Numbered from the stretch's first letter, positions 54,477 through 63,208 are shown. The stretch: 64,000 nt of DNA from Algoriphagus chordae (GCF_003254055.1 NZ_QKZT01000017.1:1-64000), one strand, 5' to 3'. Translations and numbers: made by a program. The notes: generated by a model from the letters alone, not told the origin.

Positions 54477-55058
54477 ATGAATCAATTAATAGACTGGGTT
54501 TCCCAGCCCTGGCCTTGGTATGTGGCTGGCCCTATGATCGGCCTTACCGTGCCATCCCTTCTCATTTTGGGAAATAAGAGCTTTGGGATTTCATCTTCCC
54601 TTCGCCATGTCTGTGCGATGTGTATTCCTGCCAAAATCCCTTTCTTTCAATACAACTGGAGGAAGGAAATGTGGAATCTGGTATTTGTGCTAGGAGTGTT
54701 GGTAGGAGGATTTGTCGCCACTTCATTGTTGTCAAATCCGGATGAAATTGTCATTGCTACAAAAACACAAGCTGATTTAGCTGCTTTGGGTATTACTGAT
54801 TTCTCTGGCCTAATGCCATCGGATATTTTCTCTTGGGAAAACCTATTTACCGCAAAAGGATTTGTATTCTTTGTTTTAGGAGGATTTCTGGTTGGTTTTG
54901 GTACTAGATACGCAGGCGGATGTACCTCAGGCCATGCGATTATGGGGATCAGTTCTCTGCAATGGCCATCCTTAGTCGCTACTATTTTCTTTATGCTTGG
55001 TGGATTTCTGATGACGCAGGTGTTTTTAGCTCCTTTAATGAAATTGGTAGGGTTTTAA
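54477..55058 (+). CDS. YeeE/YedE family sulfur transport protein (first half)
   Basis: 193 residues from the ATG at 54477 (a longer frame to 54423 adds repeat-encoded residues). About four to five helices, with the family motif GGCTSGHAIMG whose Cys is thought to bind thiosulfate. The N-terminal MCIPAKIPFF loop has another Cys pair. YeeE/YedE proteins import thiosulfate or sulfur species. The gene pairs with 55069. Confidence 0.88.
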   Translation: MNQLIDWVSQPWPWYVAGPMIGLTVPSLLILGNKSFGISSSLRHVCAMCIPAKIPFFQYNWRKEMWNLVFVLGVLVGGFVATSLLSNPDEIVIATKTQADLAALGITDFSGLMPSDIFSWENLFTAKGFVFFVLGGFLVGFGTRYAGGCTSGHAIMGISSLQWPSLVATIFFMLGGFLMTQVFLAPLMKLVGF

Positions 55059-55068
55059 TCGTAAGAAA

Positions 55069-55554
55069 ATGAAAGAAGTAGAAAGCAATATATCGGAGGC
55101 GGTTTGTGATGCGCCAAATTCTCAAGAGTCAGGAGAAAGAGGCATGGCCTTAGTAAAGTATTTGATTCTGGGTATTTTGTTCGGAATCGTGTTTGTGAAA
55201 GCTGAGATAATCTCTTGGTTTAGAATTCAGGAAATGTTCCGTTTGGATTCATTTCACATGTATGGAGTGATCGGTTCGGCGATCGTAACTGGGATCATTT
55301 CCATTCAGTTGATCAAGCGGATGAAAATCAAATCTGTTGCCGGTGAGGAAATCATAATCCCTACCAAGAAATTCACTAAGGGTAATGTGATCGGAGGATT
55401 TATCTTCGGATTAGGCTGGGCGATTACAGGAGCCTGTCCAGGGCCTTTATTTGCGCAGATTGGATCTGGGTTTACCGTGGTGATCGTAACGCTACTTTCG
55501 GCCATTGCTGGGACCTGGGTGTATGGCAAGTTTTCGGATAAACTTCCGAGTTAA
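55069..55554 (+). CDS. YeeE/YedE family sulfur transport protein (second half, DUF6691)
   Basis: 161 residues with four helices and the second-half motif GACPGPLFAQIGSG. It starts 10 bases after the first half, and the two together make one eight-helix transporter. Context with the persulfide dioxygenase suggests movement of thiosulfate or another product of sulfide oxidation across the inner membrane. Confidence 0.88.
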   Translation: MKEVESNISEAVCDAPNSQESGERGMALVKYLILGILFGIVFVKAEIISWFRIQEMFRLDSFHMYGVIGSAIVTGIISIQLIKRMKIKSVAGEEIIIPTKKFTKGNVIGGFIFGLGWAITGACPGPLFAQIGSGFTVVIVTLLSAIAGTWVYGKFSDKLPS

Positions 55555-55574
55555 AGCGCAAAAAGTTGATTTTT

Positions 55575-55607
55575 AAAGCCACTTTCTAAACAGGGAGTGG
55601 CTTTTTT
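55575..55607 (+). terminator. Terminator of the persulfide dioxygenase-transporter unit
   Basis: AAAGCCACT pairs with AGTGGCTTT around a 12-base loop, followed by T. It lies 20 bases past the second transporter stop. Confidence 0.82.
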
Positions 55608-55686
55608 AGTCAAATATTTTTTTAATTATAAAGCGCACGATAAATATGGCGGTAACGATTACGGCTCCTGCTATGACCAGTTCCAT
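55606..55686 (-). CDS. Possible 26-residue single-helix microprotein
   Basis: ATG at 55686 to TAA at 55606, encoding MELVIAGAVIVTAIFIVRFI and then IKKIFD. This is a clean membrane helix with a basic end, typical of bacterial transmembrane microproteins. On the minus strand TTG, 15 bases and TACCTTAG lie upstream as a weak promoter. The stop abuts the terminator of the opposite unit. It could still be chance, since short hydrophobic ORFs occur by accident. Confidence 0.4.
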   Translation of the reverse strand: MELVIAGAVIVTAIFIVRFIIKKIFD

Positions 55687-55774
55687 GACTATTTTGGTAA
55701 ATTTTGTTCCACTAAGGTAACTAGTTTTCAGAGGCAATGTTCTTGATCCCGCATGATTTTGGGTGAATGTTCCC

Positions 55775-55782
55775 TACTTTTG
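55775..55782 (+). promoter_or_regulatory. Probable -7 box of the MFS gene
   Basis: TACTTTTG, 26 bases before the start codon. No Crp-like site lies 36 bases upstream of it, unlike the sulfur-gene promoters. Confidence 0.6.
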
Positions 55783-55807
55783 TGTGCCTCTTAAACCACC
55801 TATTTAA

Positions 55808-56983
55808 ATGAATACACTTTCCAAAAGACGAGTTGCCCTAGGGGCTTTTTTCTTTTTCGTCGGGCTTTGCTTTGCCTCATGGGCAGCTAGGATTCCAGAT
55901 ATCCAAGCCAAGTTTGATCTGTCTGAAGGTCAATTGGGAACCTTGTTATTGTTCTTGCCTTTGGGCTCTGTCATAGGCTTGCCTATTGCAGGTTGGGCGG
56001 TGCACCAGTTTGGCAGCCGTACGGTAGTTATGTTCGGAGCCTTTGCTTATGCCATGACTTTGCCTTTGATAGGTCTGGCCCCTACTACCTGGTTTTTGAT
56101 CCCCGTATTGATTCTTTATGGGATGCTCGGGAATGTGATGAATATCTCGCTGAATACACAGGCGTTGGGATTGGAAGATGAGATGGGAAAAAGTATTCTG
56201 GCTTCATTTCATGGTTTGTGGAGTTTGGCAGGGTTCTCTGGCGCTGGCCTAGGGGCATTGTTGATATTTTTTGGATTTTCTCCAGCCCAACATTACTTCG
56301 TGGTAATGGCTATTTCAATAGTAATTATTCTTTCTGCTCAGAGGTATATTATCAAAGACAAGAAAGTCTCTGAAGGGGGAGGCGGACTAGTGATGAAAAA
56401 ACCTGATGCGCTCTTATTAAGGATAAGTCTGATTGCATTTCTAGGCATGATGGCTGAAGGATGTATGTTTGATTGGTCTGGGGTTTATTTCAAGAAAGTG
56501 ATACAATCAGATCCATCCTTGATAGCTCTGGGCTACGTTGCTTTTATGGGAGCCATGGCTTCGGGCAGATTTATTACGGATAAAGTAGCTGCTAGATACA
56601 CCAAAGTGGAAGTGATCCAGGTGAGTGGAGTTTTGATTTTCATAGGCTTGAGTATTGCTGTAATATTCCCAACAGTAGCGGCTGCTACACTTGGATTTTT
56701 ACTGGTGGGGCTAGGCGTAGCCTCGATTATTCCACTTTCTTATAGTATTGCCGGCAGATCTAAGTTGTATTCTCCGAGTGTCGCTTTGGCCTTGGTTTCT
56801 ACTATTTCCTTTTTTGGATTTTTGCTTGGACCTCCTTTGATCGGATTTATCGCAGAATTATTTAATTTAAAAGTCTCTTTTGCGCTAATTGCTGTGAGTG
56901 GCCTGGGAATTACTGTACTTTCAAGTATCAGGAAGGCAGTTTTCCTTATTCCAGTCAAAGCTTCACCTAACCGAGTTAAATGA
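55808..56983 (+). CDS. MFS transporter
   Basis: 391 residues with twelve predicted helices and the loop 2-3 region PIAGWAVHQFGSRTVV, a variant of motif A. It resembles the YbjJ/sugar-type permeases; the substrate is not known. It overlaps the thioesterase gene by 4 bases (ATGA), so the two are translationally coupled. Confidence 0.85.
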   Translation: MNTLSKRRVALGAFFFFVGLCFASWAARIPDIQAKFDLSEGQLGTLLLFLPLGSVIGLPIAGWAVHQFGSRTVVMFGAFAYAMTLPLIGLAPTTWFLIPVLILYGMLGNVMNISLNTQALGLEDEMGKSILASFHGLWSLAGFSGAGLGALLIFFGFSPAQHYFVVMAISIVIILSAQRYIIKDKKVSEGGGGLVMKKPDALLLRISLIAFLGMMAEGCMFDWSGVYFKKVIQSDPSLIALGYVAFMGAMASGRFITDKVAARYTKVEVIQVSGVLIFIGLSIAVIFPTVAAATLGFLLVGLGVASIIPLSYSIAGRSKLYSPSVALALVSTISFFGFLLGPPLIGFIAELFNLKVSFALIAVSGLGITVLSSIRKAVFLIPVKASPNRVK

Positions 56984-57696
56984 GTTCTACTGCTTCATTT
57001 CAGTATCACAAAGATTTTGAAGTTCGCTCCTATCAGGTCGATCCTGATGGGAAGTTGAGCTTGACAGCCTTGTCCAATTTGTTTCAGGAAATAGCCTGGA
57101 GACATGCTGATTCTGCTGATTTCGGGAGAAATTTGCAAGAGCAAAATTTGTCATGGATTTTGGCAAGAATAGATATTAGCTGTGAGAATTTGCCTTCTTG
57201 GGGAGATTCGATCAAAGTCTATACTGCTGGGAGAGGAGTAGATAAGGTTTTTGCTTTTCGTGAGTTTTTGGTTACCAATCCTGAGGGAGAAGTCCTTGCC
57301 AGAGCAATGAGTTCTTGGGTGCTAATGAATGTGCAGAGCAAAAGAATATTTAGGCCAGAAAATGCACTGCCTCCTGAGCTTTTTGACCCACAAGAAAAGC
57401 CAGATTGGCAACCCAAAAAGATTCGATTGAAAGGGGAATTGCTAAAAAGCGAGAAATTGAAAGTTAGGTATTCGGATCTTGATCTGAATAATCATGTAAA
57501 TAATACCAGCTATGTACGCTGGGTGGAAAATATCCTTCGGGAAAATGACTGCCATACACTTCCGTTTTTGATTAATTACCTAGCAGAATGCGGTATGGGA
57601 GATGAGTTGACTATTCATTTGTACCAGCAAGAGGCACATTTTATTGTAGAAGGACTAGTGGCAGACAAGCAGGTTTTTATGGCGGAAGCCAAATAA
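56980..57696 (+). CDS. Acyl-ACP thioesterase
   Basis: 238 residues with two hot-dog domains. NLFQEIAWRHADSADFG in the first and RYSDLDLNNHVNNTSYVRW in the second (Asn and His, catalytic region) match the FatA/FatB-like family. It releases fatty acids from acyl carrier protein. Its link to the upstream permease is by overlap only, and neither gene has an obvious sulfur role. Confidence 0.88.
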   Translation: MSSTASFQYHKDFEVRSYQVDPDGKLSLTALSNLFQEIAWRHADSADFGRNLQEQNLSWILARIDISCENLPSWGDSIKVYTAGRGVDKVFAFREFLVTNPEGEVLARAMSSWVLMNVQSKRIFRPENALPPELFDPQEKPDWQPKKIRLKGELLKSEKLKVRYSDLDLNNHVNNTSYVRWVENILRENDCHTLPFLINYLAECGMGDELTIHLYQQEAHFIVEGLVADKQVFMAEAK

Positions 57697-57742
57697 AATT
57701 ACCGTCGTAATCATCCTTTCATAAATTTTTCAAACAGTCAAG

Positions 57743-57786
57743 GTGACCTTCGTCACATCTTTCGTGGAGGATTACGCTCATTTTTG
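57743..57786 (+). promoter_or_regulatory. Crp/Fnr-like site and promoter of the thiosulfate dehydrogenase
   Basis: GTGAC-CTTC-GTCAC (57743-57756) is a perfect palindrome. The near-consensus -7 box CATTTTTG (57779-57786) starts 36 bases after its first G. The spacing is identical to that at trxA and the persulfide dioxygenase. Confidence 0.8.
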
Positions 57787-57804
57787 TAGCTTGATCTTGC
57801 AATT

Positions 57805-58851
57805 ATGAATCAGAGACCAAAACCATTAGTAGAGCTTTTGCCACTTGTCACAGGACTGCTTTTGGCGATCTGTGTCTTGGTGGGCATAGTTGGACTCACC
57901 TTGTATCTTGATTTTTCGGGAGAAAGACCACAACATGAACCGCTGGCTGAGCTGCCTGCCAAGCCAGATATGCCAATATCTAAAGCCTTGATGGACCCAG
58001 CGGGAATGTGGCAGGCTCCAGATTGGGCTAGCGTGGAGAAAGAGCCAAATGCGGATGAGATTAAATATGGGCGTGAGCTGATAGCTAATACCTCCGAATA
58101 CCTAGGTCCCAACGGAAAAGTTAAAAAGATTTCGAATGGTTTGAATTGTCAGAATTGCCACTTGCAAGCTGGTACTGTGCCTCTAGGGAATAATTATTCT
58201 GCGGCCAAAAGCACCTATCCTAAGGTACGTGGAAGATCAGGGAATTCAGAAGATATTCGATTGAGGATCAATGGTTGCTTTCAGCGGAGTTTGAATGGCG
58301 AGGTCTTGGCAAATGATAGCAAGGAAATGATCGCCATGGTGGCTTATATGAATTGGCTTGGCCAAGACGTGGCTCAAGGAGAAAAGCCAAAAGGAGCAGG
58401 GCTCTATGAGCTGCCTTTGCTCGACAGAGCTGCTGATTATATTAAGGGAAAAACGATTTATGAAAGGCAATGTGTAACATGCCATATGGTCGATGGCCAG
58501 GGAGTCATGAAAGCTGATAGCACTGGTTATACCTATCCGCCGCTTTGGGGCGAGCATAGCTATAATCAAGGAGCTGGACTGTTTCGCATGTCCAGATTTG
58601 CGGGCTATGTGCGAGCTAATATGCCCTTTGGTGCGACATATGAAAACCCAATACTTACTGATGAAGAAGCTTGGGATGTGGCGGCCTACGTGAATAGTCT
58701 AGATCGCCCAGCCCGTGACTTCCCTAATGACTGGCCAGATATTTCCAAGAAGCCCATGGATCATCCCTTTGGTCCGTATTCAGATGAGTTCTCGGAGGAG
58801 CAACACAAGTTCGGTCCTTATCAGCCTATTAAAGCAGCCGCCAAGAAATGA
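57805..58851 (+). CDS. tsdA: TsdA-like diheme cytochrome c thiosulfate dehydrogenase
   Basis: 348 residues. An N-terminal membrane anchor (about 13-35) exposes the enzyme to the periplasm. Heme 1 is at Cys115-Cys118-His119, and the TsdA hallmark INGCFQRSLNG supplies Cys158, the unusual distal heme ligand. Heme 2 is at Cys223-Cys226-His227, with Met273 in ANMPFG as a likely ligand. TsdA joins two thiosulfates to tetrathionate, or the reverse. It overlaps the following channel gene by 4 bases. Confidence 0.88.
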   Translation: MNQRPKPLVELLPLVTGLLLAICVLVGIVGLTLYLDFSGERPQHEPLAELPAKPDMPISKALMDPAGMWQAPDWASVEKEPNADEIKYGRELIANTSEYLGPNGKVKKISNGLNCQNCHLQAGTVPLGNNYSAAKSTYPKVRGRSGNSEDIRLRINGCFQRSLNGEVLANDSKEMIAMVAYMNWLGQDVAQGEKPKGAGLYELPLLDRAADYIKGKTIYERQCVTCHMVDGQGVMKADSTGYTYPPLWGEHSYNQGAGLFRMSRFAGYVRANMPFGATYENPILTDEEAWDVAAYVNSLDRPARDFPNDWPDISKKPMDHPFGPYSDEFSEEQHKFGPYQPIKAAAKK

Positions 58852-60194
58852 GGAAATACTTTGTAGGACTTCTCATTTTTATCCCATTTCTATCTTTTGC
58901 GCAGCAGGCTGAGAAAAAACTTCAAGTAGCGCCAGATGTTCATTTCAGGATGTTTTGGATGAGTACGAGCTATCCAGATGATTTCAAAGACGATTTTGCT
59001 TTGGGGAGCAGCTTGAGTCTTGGGACGAAAATCAGCTATGCTAAAAATCTTCAGCTTCAGTTGGGATATCGCATTTTTGGAAATCTGTGGAGCAGCGATT
59101 TGACAGCACCAGACCCCGAGAGTGGAGGTGAAAATAGGTATGAAGTCGGATTGTTTGATTTGTTGAATCAAGAAGATCGTTTTTTTGGCAAGTTGGAAAA
59201 CCTATCGCTTAGCTATTCGAAAAGCAATTGGGGGCTGTCCATTGGGCGCATGGGGATCGAAACTGATTGGATCAATGCACAAGATGGCAGGCTTTCGCCG
59301 ACAGGAATCGAAGGAGGGAATATTTGGTTTTCTACCAAGGATAAATGGAAATTCTCAGCTTGGGGAATAGGTGGGATGAGTGTGCGTGGAACTAGTAAAT
59401 GGCTTTCTGTAGGAGAGAGTATTGGGGTTTTTCCTGTGGGGAGGAACCCTGACGGAGAAGCCTCGCAATATGCCGGAAATACCGCTAGTGACTGGATAGG
59501 AATTGCAGAACTGGAGAAAGATTGGGAAGACCTGAGTTTATATGTATCGAATACTTTGGTTCAGAATATTTCCAATACTCTTTGGGTAAAAGGCGAGAAA
59601 AAATGGAGGAATGAGGAGTCGGGGATCAGCTGGCTTTGGGGTGTACAGGCAGGTTTTCAGTCTGGACTGGGAGATGGTGGGAATCAGAATCCCATCTTTC
59701 AATTTAAAAATCCTGAAGATAGAAACTGGGCTCTTTCCACTCGCATAGGCTTTAGGAAATCAGCATGGAATCTTAACTTGAATTACACTACTACTGGCGG
59801 TAAGGGTATTTGGCTCAGTCCTAGAGAGTGGGGGAAGGACGCTTGGTACACCTTTATCCCTAGAGAGCGAAATGAAGGTTATAGCTCTTTGAATGCATTG
59901 ACAGCTTTTGCAGAATACACCATTCCACATACCAATTTCAGGGCTTTTGCTCATATGGGATTCCATTGGCTTCCTCCGCTGAATGCTCCTTCGGAAAATA
60001 AATACAATATGCCTTCCTATAGACAAATTAATGTAGGAGTGAAGTATTTACCGAAAGCAGTCCCTTCTTTGGATTTTCAACTGCTCATTATGAACAAAGA
60101 AGCGCTGGGAAATCCATTCTTAAGTCCAGGGCAGATTTACAATAAGATAGAAATGATTCATGTAAATGGGATTGTCAATTGGAGGTGGAGATAA
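58848..60194 (+). CDS. Outer-membrane channel protein (porin-like)
   Basis: 448 residues with a signal peptide (cleavage near 19, SFAQQ) and a barrel of about 16-18 strands ending NGIVNWRWR. It resembles OprD-type porins in size and strand layout but carries no diagnostic motif. The ATGA overlap with tsdA means the two proteins are made together, so the channel probably lets thiosulfate or tetrathionate cross the outer membrane. That role is inferred. Confidence 0.78.
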   Translation: MRKYFVGLLIFIPFLSFAQQAEKKLQVAPDVHFRMFWMSTSYPDDFKDDFALGSSLSLGTKISYAKNLQLQLGYRIFGNLWSSDLTAPDPESGGENRYEVGLFDLLNQEDRFFGKLENLSLSYSKSNWGLSIGRMGIETDWINAQDGRLSPTGIEGGNIWFSTKDKWKFSAWGIGGMSVRGTSKWLSVGESIGVFPVGRNPDGEASQYAGNTASDWIGIAELEKDWEDLSLYVSNTLVQNISNTLWVKGEKKWRNEESGISWLWGVQAGFQSGLGDGGNQNPIFQFKNPEDRNWALSTRIGFRKSAWNLNLNYTTTGGKGIWLSPREWGKDAWYTFIPRERNEGYSSLNALTAFAEYTIPHTNFRAFAHMGFHWLPPLNAPSENKYNMPSYRQINVGVKYLPKAVPSLDFQLLIMNKEALGNPFLSPGQIYNKIEMIHVNGIVNWRWR

Positions 60195-60599
60195 ATATTT
60201 CTTCAGTTTCTTATTTTAAAATGAATTCTCAGATGTGCGGGCAACTCCTTCAATATGAGCTTATCAGCGTATTATGATGAATTAATAGTAAGGATTCTGG
60301 CAATTGGAGAGATTAAAATGGGTTGGAGTTGTAGCTTATTAGGATATGCGAAATCTTCTCCTCACCTTTGTCGTCATAAAGGCGCTGTCCGCGGACAACC
60401 TTTTTACTTGAAATAAAGTATGCGTTGAACATCAACCTGCTTAAGTAGCAAATTCAAGAGTTTCCCCTCGCAAAGGTTTTAATTCTTCATCTTTCTACTT
60501 TTTTAATTCACAAGATATGGTCAAGTCCATTCTTGGAATTAAAACCTGCAGAGAAAATCCCACGGGAAACATTAGTATTTATAATTTAATCAAAGTGCC
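60195..60599. other. Gene-free stretch upstream of the desaturase
   Basis: 405 bases with no ORF. It contains the perfect palindrome TGTCCGCGGACA (60386-60397) flanked by AAAGG and CCTTTTT, possibly a terminator for the upstream unit. A TACTTTTT stretch near 60498 could be a -7 box, giving a roughly 90-base leader, long enough for cold-responsive RNA structure. Confidence 0.5.
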
Positions 60600-61706
60600 A
60601 TTAAGACAGTAAGGTTCTCAGAATCAGAATTATCTGAATTCTCCCAAACATTAAGAAAGCGTGTTTACGGACATTTCAAGTCCACAAACAAATCGAAGTA
60701 CGGAAACGTAGGGATGGTTATTAAAACCATCATCTTGGTATCCCTGTATATCGTTCCTATCTCTCTGGTGATCACGGGGGTTGCATCAACGACTTTACAG
60801 TTATTCGGCTGTTACCTATTATCAGCTTTTGGAATGGCTGGCGTAGGAATGGGAGTGATGCATGATGCTATTCATGGCTCTTATTCCAAAAGCAAAAAAG
60901 TAAACACGTGGATCGGCTACACCCTTGATATGGTGGGAGCAAGTTCTATGGTTTGGCACATGCAACACAATGTGCTTCACCATAGTTATACCAATATTCA
61001 CGAGCATGATGATGATATCAATGCCCCGTTCTTTTTGAGATTCTCTCCGAATGCCGAGAAAAACGGTCTACATAAGTATCAGCATCTCTACGCTTGGGTG
61101 TTTTATTCTCTTTCTACCCTTTCTTGGGTGACTGCGAAAGACTTTATCAGATTCACGAGATATTATAACAAAGGCCTTGTAAAAGGCGGGGAGAAAGCAT
61201 ACAAAAAAGGAATCGTTAAATTGATTTTCCTTAAGCTTGCTTACTTCTCTATCGTACTAGGATTACCGATTATTTTCTCGCCGTTTTCTGCAGGAATGAT
61301 CATTCTAGCGTTTATTATGATGCATTTTGTGACTGGCTTTATCATCACAATGGTATTCCAGATCGCACATATCGTTGAGGTAGTTGATTTTCCTAAAGCT
61401 GACACCACTGGTGTAGTAGAAGGCGAGCGGATACTTCACCAATTGGCTACTACTTGCAATTTTGCTCCCAATTCAAAAGTTCTCTTTTGGTTTGTTGGAG
61501 GCTTAAATTATCAAGTTGAGCATCATTTATTTCCTGATATTTGCCATGTGCATTATAAGGATATAGCACCTATTGTAAAGGCCACAGCGGAGGAATTCAA
61601 TGTGCCTTATTATTCAAAACCACATTTTTTAATGGCTGTGTTGGACCATTTCAAAATGCTCTATGTTCTCGGTAACGAACCTGAGATGGAGCCAGTCAAA
61701 GCCTAA
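60600..61706 (+). CDS. Fatty acid desaturase, apparent ATT start
   Basis: The first ATG (60714) would give 330 residues and remove a well-formed N-terminus. The open frame upstream reads KTVRFSESELSEF, then LRKRVYGHFKSTNKSKYGN, directly in frame with the body and like the N-termini of related desaturases. The frame has no ATG, GTG or TTG before the stop at 60582. ATT at 60600 is the only plausible initiator, giving 368 residues. Three His boxes are HDAIHGS, HNVLHHS and QVEHH; about four helices. It introduces double bonds into membrane acyl chains. Confidence 0.75.
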   Translation: MKTVRFSESELSEFSQTLRKRVYGHFKSTNKSKYGNVGMVIKTIILVSLYIVPISLVITGVASTTLQLFGCYLLSAFGMAGVGMGVMHDAIHGSYSKSKKVNTWIGYTLDMVGASSMVWHMQHNVLHHSYTNIHEHDDDINAPFFLRFSPNAEKNGLHKYQHLYAWVFYSLSTLSWVTAKDFIRFTRYYNKGLVKGGEKAYKKGIVKLIFLKLAYFSIVLGLPIIFSPFSAGMIILAFIMMHFVTGFIITMVFQIAHIVEVVDFPKADTTGVVEGERILHQLATTCNFAPNSKVLFWFVGGLNYQVEHHLFPDICHVHYKDIAPIVKATAEEFNVPYYSKPHFLMAVLDHFKMLYVLGNEPEMEPVKA

Positions 61707-61713
61707 TTTTAAT

Positions 61714-62916
61714 ATGAGTACTAATAGAAATTCAAATACAAGACCGCCTGCTAATCAAAGACGAAACTCTCGTCCTACAGGAAGGCCAGGTCAAAATAAG
61801 AAAAAGGTATCCAAGTTAGATCCTAACCTGTTGATCAAAAAGGCTCAGCCTAGTGGTCAGGAAGGATTTCGCTCTGAAACACCTTTCTCAAGCGTTAATC
61901 TGAATGCTTCTTTGTTGAGAAATATAGAAGCCAAGGGTTATGAAAGCATGACCAATATCCAGGAGCAGGCTATACCTGCACTGATGGAGAGAAGAGATAT
62001 ACTTGGAATATCAAATACAGGTTCGGGTAAAACTGGCGCTTTTTTGATACCAATTATTGAACATGCTAAGCTAGATCCTCAGAATTTCACTGCTTTGATC
62101 GTCACACCGACTCGTGAGTTGGCGTTACAGATCGAGGAGGAATTCAAAAGTCTAAGCAAAGGGATGAACTTGTATTCTAACACCTTTATCGGTGGCACGA
62201 ATATCAATTCTGACTTTAAGGCCCTCAGTAGAAAGCTCCATGTAATAGTGGGTACGCCGGGTAGATTATTGGATCTTGTAAATCGCAAATTATTGCATCT
62301 CAACAGAGTAAATACGCTCGTGTTGGATGAATTTGATAGAATGTTGGATATGGGTTTTGTACATGATGTAAAAAAACTCGTAAATTTGATGACGAAGAGA
62401 AATCAAACGATGCTTTTCTCTGCGACATTGGAACCAAGTCAAAAAGCGCTCATTGACGGATTGTTAAATAATCCGGTAGTGATCAAAGTAAATACTGGAG
62501 GAACTACCAGTGAGAACGTAGATCAAGAAGTTATTCACGTGCCGGAAGGCAAGAATAAATTTGATATACTTGCTGATTTATTCAGAGGCCATGATTTAGA
62601 GAAGGTGATTATTTTCACTGAAACCAAAAGACTCGCAGATAAGTTAAGCAAGCAATTAAATCAGTCTGGTATCAAGTCTGGGTTGATTCATGGAAATAAA
62701 TCGCAAAACTTCCGAAATAGAACGATAGATGAGTTCAAAAGCGGACTGACACGAGTGCTGGTAGCGACAGATGTAGCCGCCAGAGGTATAGACGTAGCTG
62801 ATGTGACCCATGTGATCAATTACCAGCTTCCCATGTCTATGGATAGTTATATCCACAGAATAGGCCGGACAGGTCGGGCCGGAAAAACCGGTAGGGCCAT
62901 AACATTTGCCAACTAA
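61714..62916 (+). CDS. DEAD-box RNA helicase (DEFD variant)
   Basis: 400 residues from the ATG at 61714, after a basic low-complexity N-terminus (about 1-50). Helicase motifs: Q motif (MTNIQEQAIPAL), I SNTGSGKTG, Ia PTRELALQ, II LDEFD in place of DEAD, III SATL, IV IIFTET, V ATDVAARGIDV and VI HRIGRTGRAGK. It ends soon after motif VI with no C-terminal extension. Cold-shock DEAD helicases unwind structured mRNA, which fits its place between a desaturase and cspA. Confidence 0.92.
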   Translation: MSTNRNSNTRPPANQRRNSRPTGRPGQNKKKVSKLDPNLLIKKAQPSGQEGFRSETPFSSVNLNASLLRNIEAKGYESMTNIQEQAIPALMERRDILGISNTGSGKTGAFLIPIIEHAKLDPQNFTALIVTPTRELALQIEEEFKSLSKGMNLYSNTFIGGTNINSDFKALSRKLHVIVGTPGRLLDLVNRKLLHLNRVNTLVLDEFDRMLDMGFVHDVKKLVNLMTKRNQTMLFSATLEPSQKALIDGLLNNPVVIKVNTGGTTSENVDQEVIHVPEGKNKFDILADLFRGHDLEKVIIFTETKRLADKLSKQLNQSGIKSGLIHGNKSQNFRNRTIDEFKSGLTRVLVATDVAARGIDVADVTHVINYQLPMSMDSYIHRIGRTGRAGKTGRAITFAN

Positions 62917-62926
62917 AATCGCCGAA

Positions 62927-63208
62927 ATGTCAAAAAACCAAAACACATTCATTAAAAAGCAAAAAGCAGAACTTAAAAAGAGAAAAAAGAGAGAAAAGCA
63001 AGAAAAGATGGCTGCTCGTAAGGATCAGCCGAAAAGTGGAGATCTGGATGATATGATTGCGTACGTGGATGAGTTTGGTAACATCTCAGACACTCCGCCA
63101 GAACCAGAACCACCGAAAAAAGAAAATGCTCCTAGGCCGCAAAATGCTCCTAGACCGCAGAATACACAACAAAAATTTAATAGAAACACCAAATTTAAAA
63201 ACGAGTAA
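62927..63208 (+). CDS. Small basic protein between helicase and CspA
   Basis: 93 residues from the ATG at 62927. A Lys/Arg-rich N-terminal helix (about 5-35: QKAELKKRKKREKQEKM) could bind RNA or act as a coiled coil. It is followed by an acidic stretch (about 42-60) and a Pro/Asn/Gln-rich tail with two copies of APRPQN. The same kind of protein often lies before cspA in Bacteroidota. Function unknown; the context suggests a helper in cold-shock RNA handling. Confidence 0.8.
   Translation: MSKNQNTFIKKQKAELKKRKKREKQEKMAARKDQPKSGDLDDMIAYVDEFGNISDTPPEPEPPKKENAPRPQNAPRPQNTQQKFNRNTKFKNE

Noticed and set aside
62272..62345. DEFD in place of DEAD taken as a sign of an inactive helicase
   Set aside because: The Asp-Glu pair needed for ATP hydrolysis is kept and the other motifs are intact, so activity is expected.
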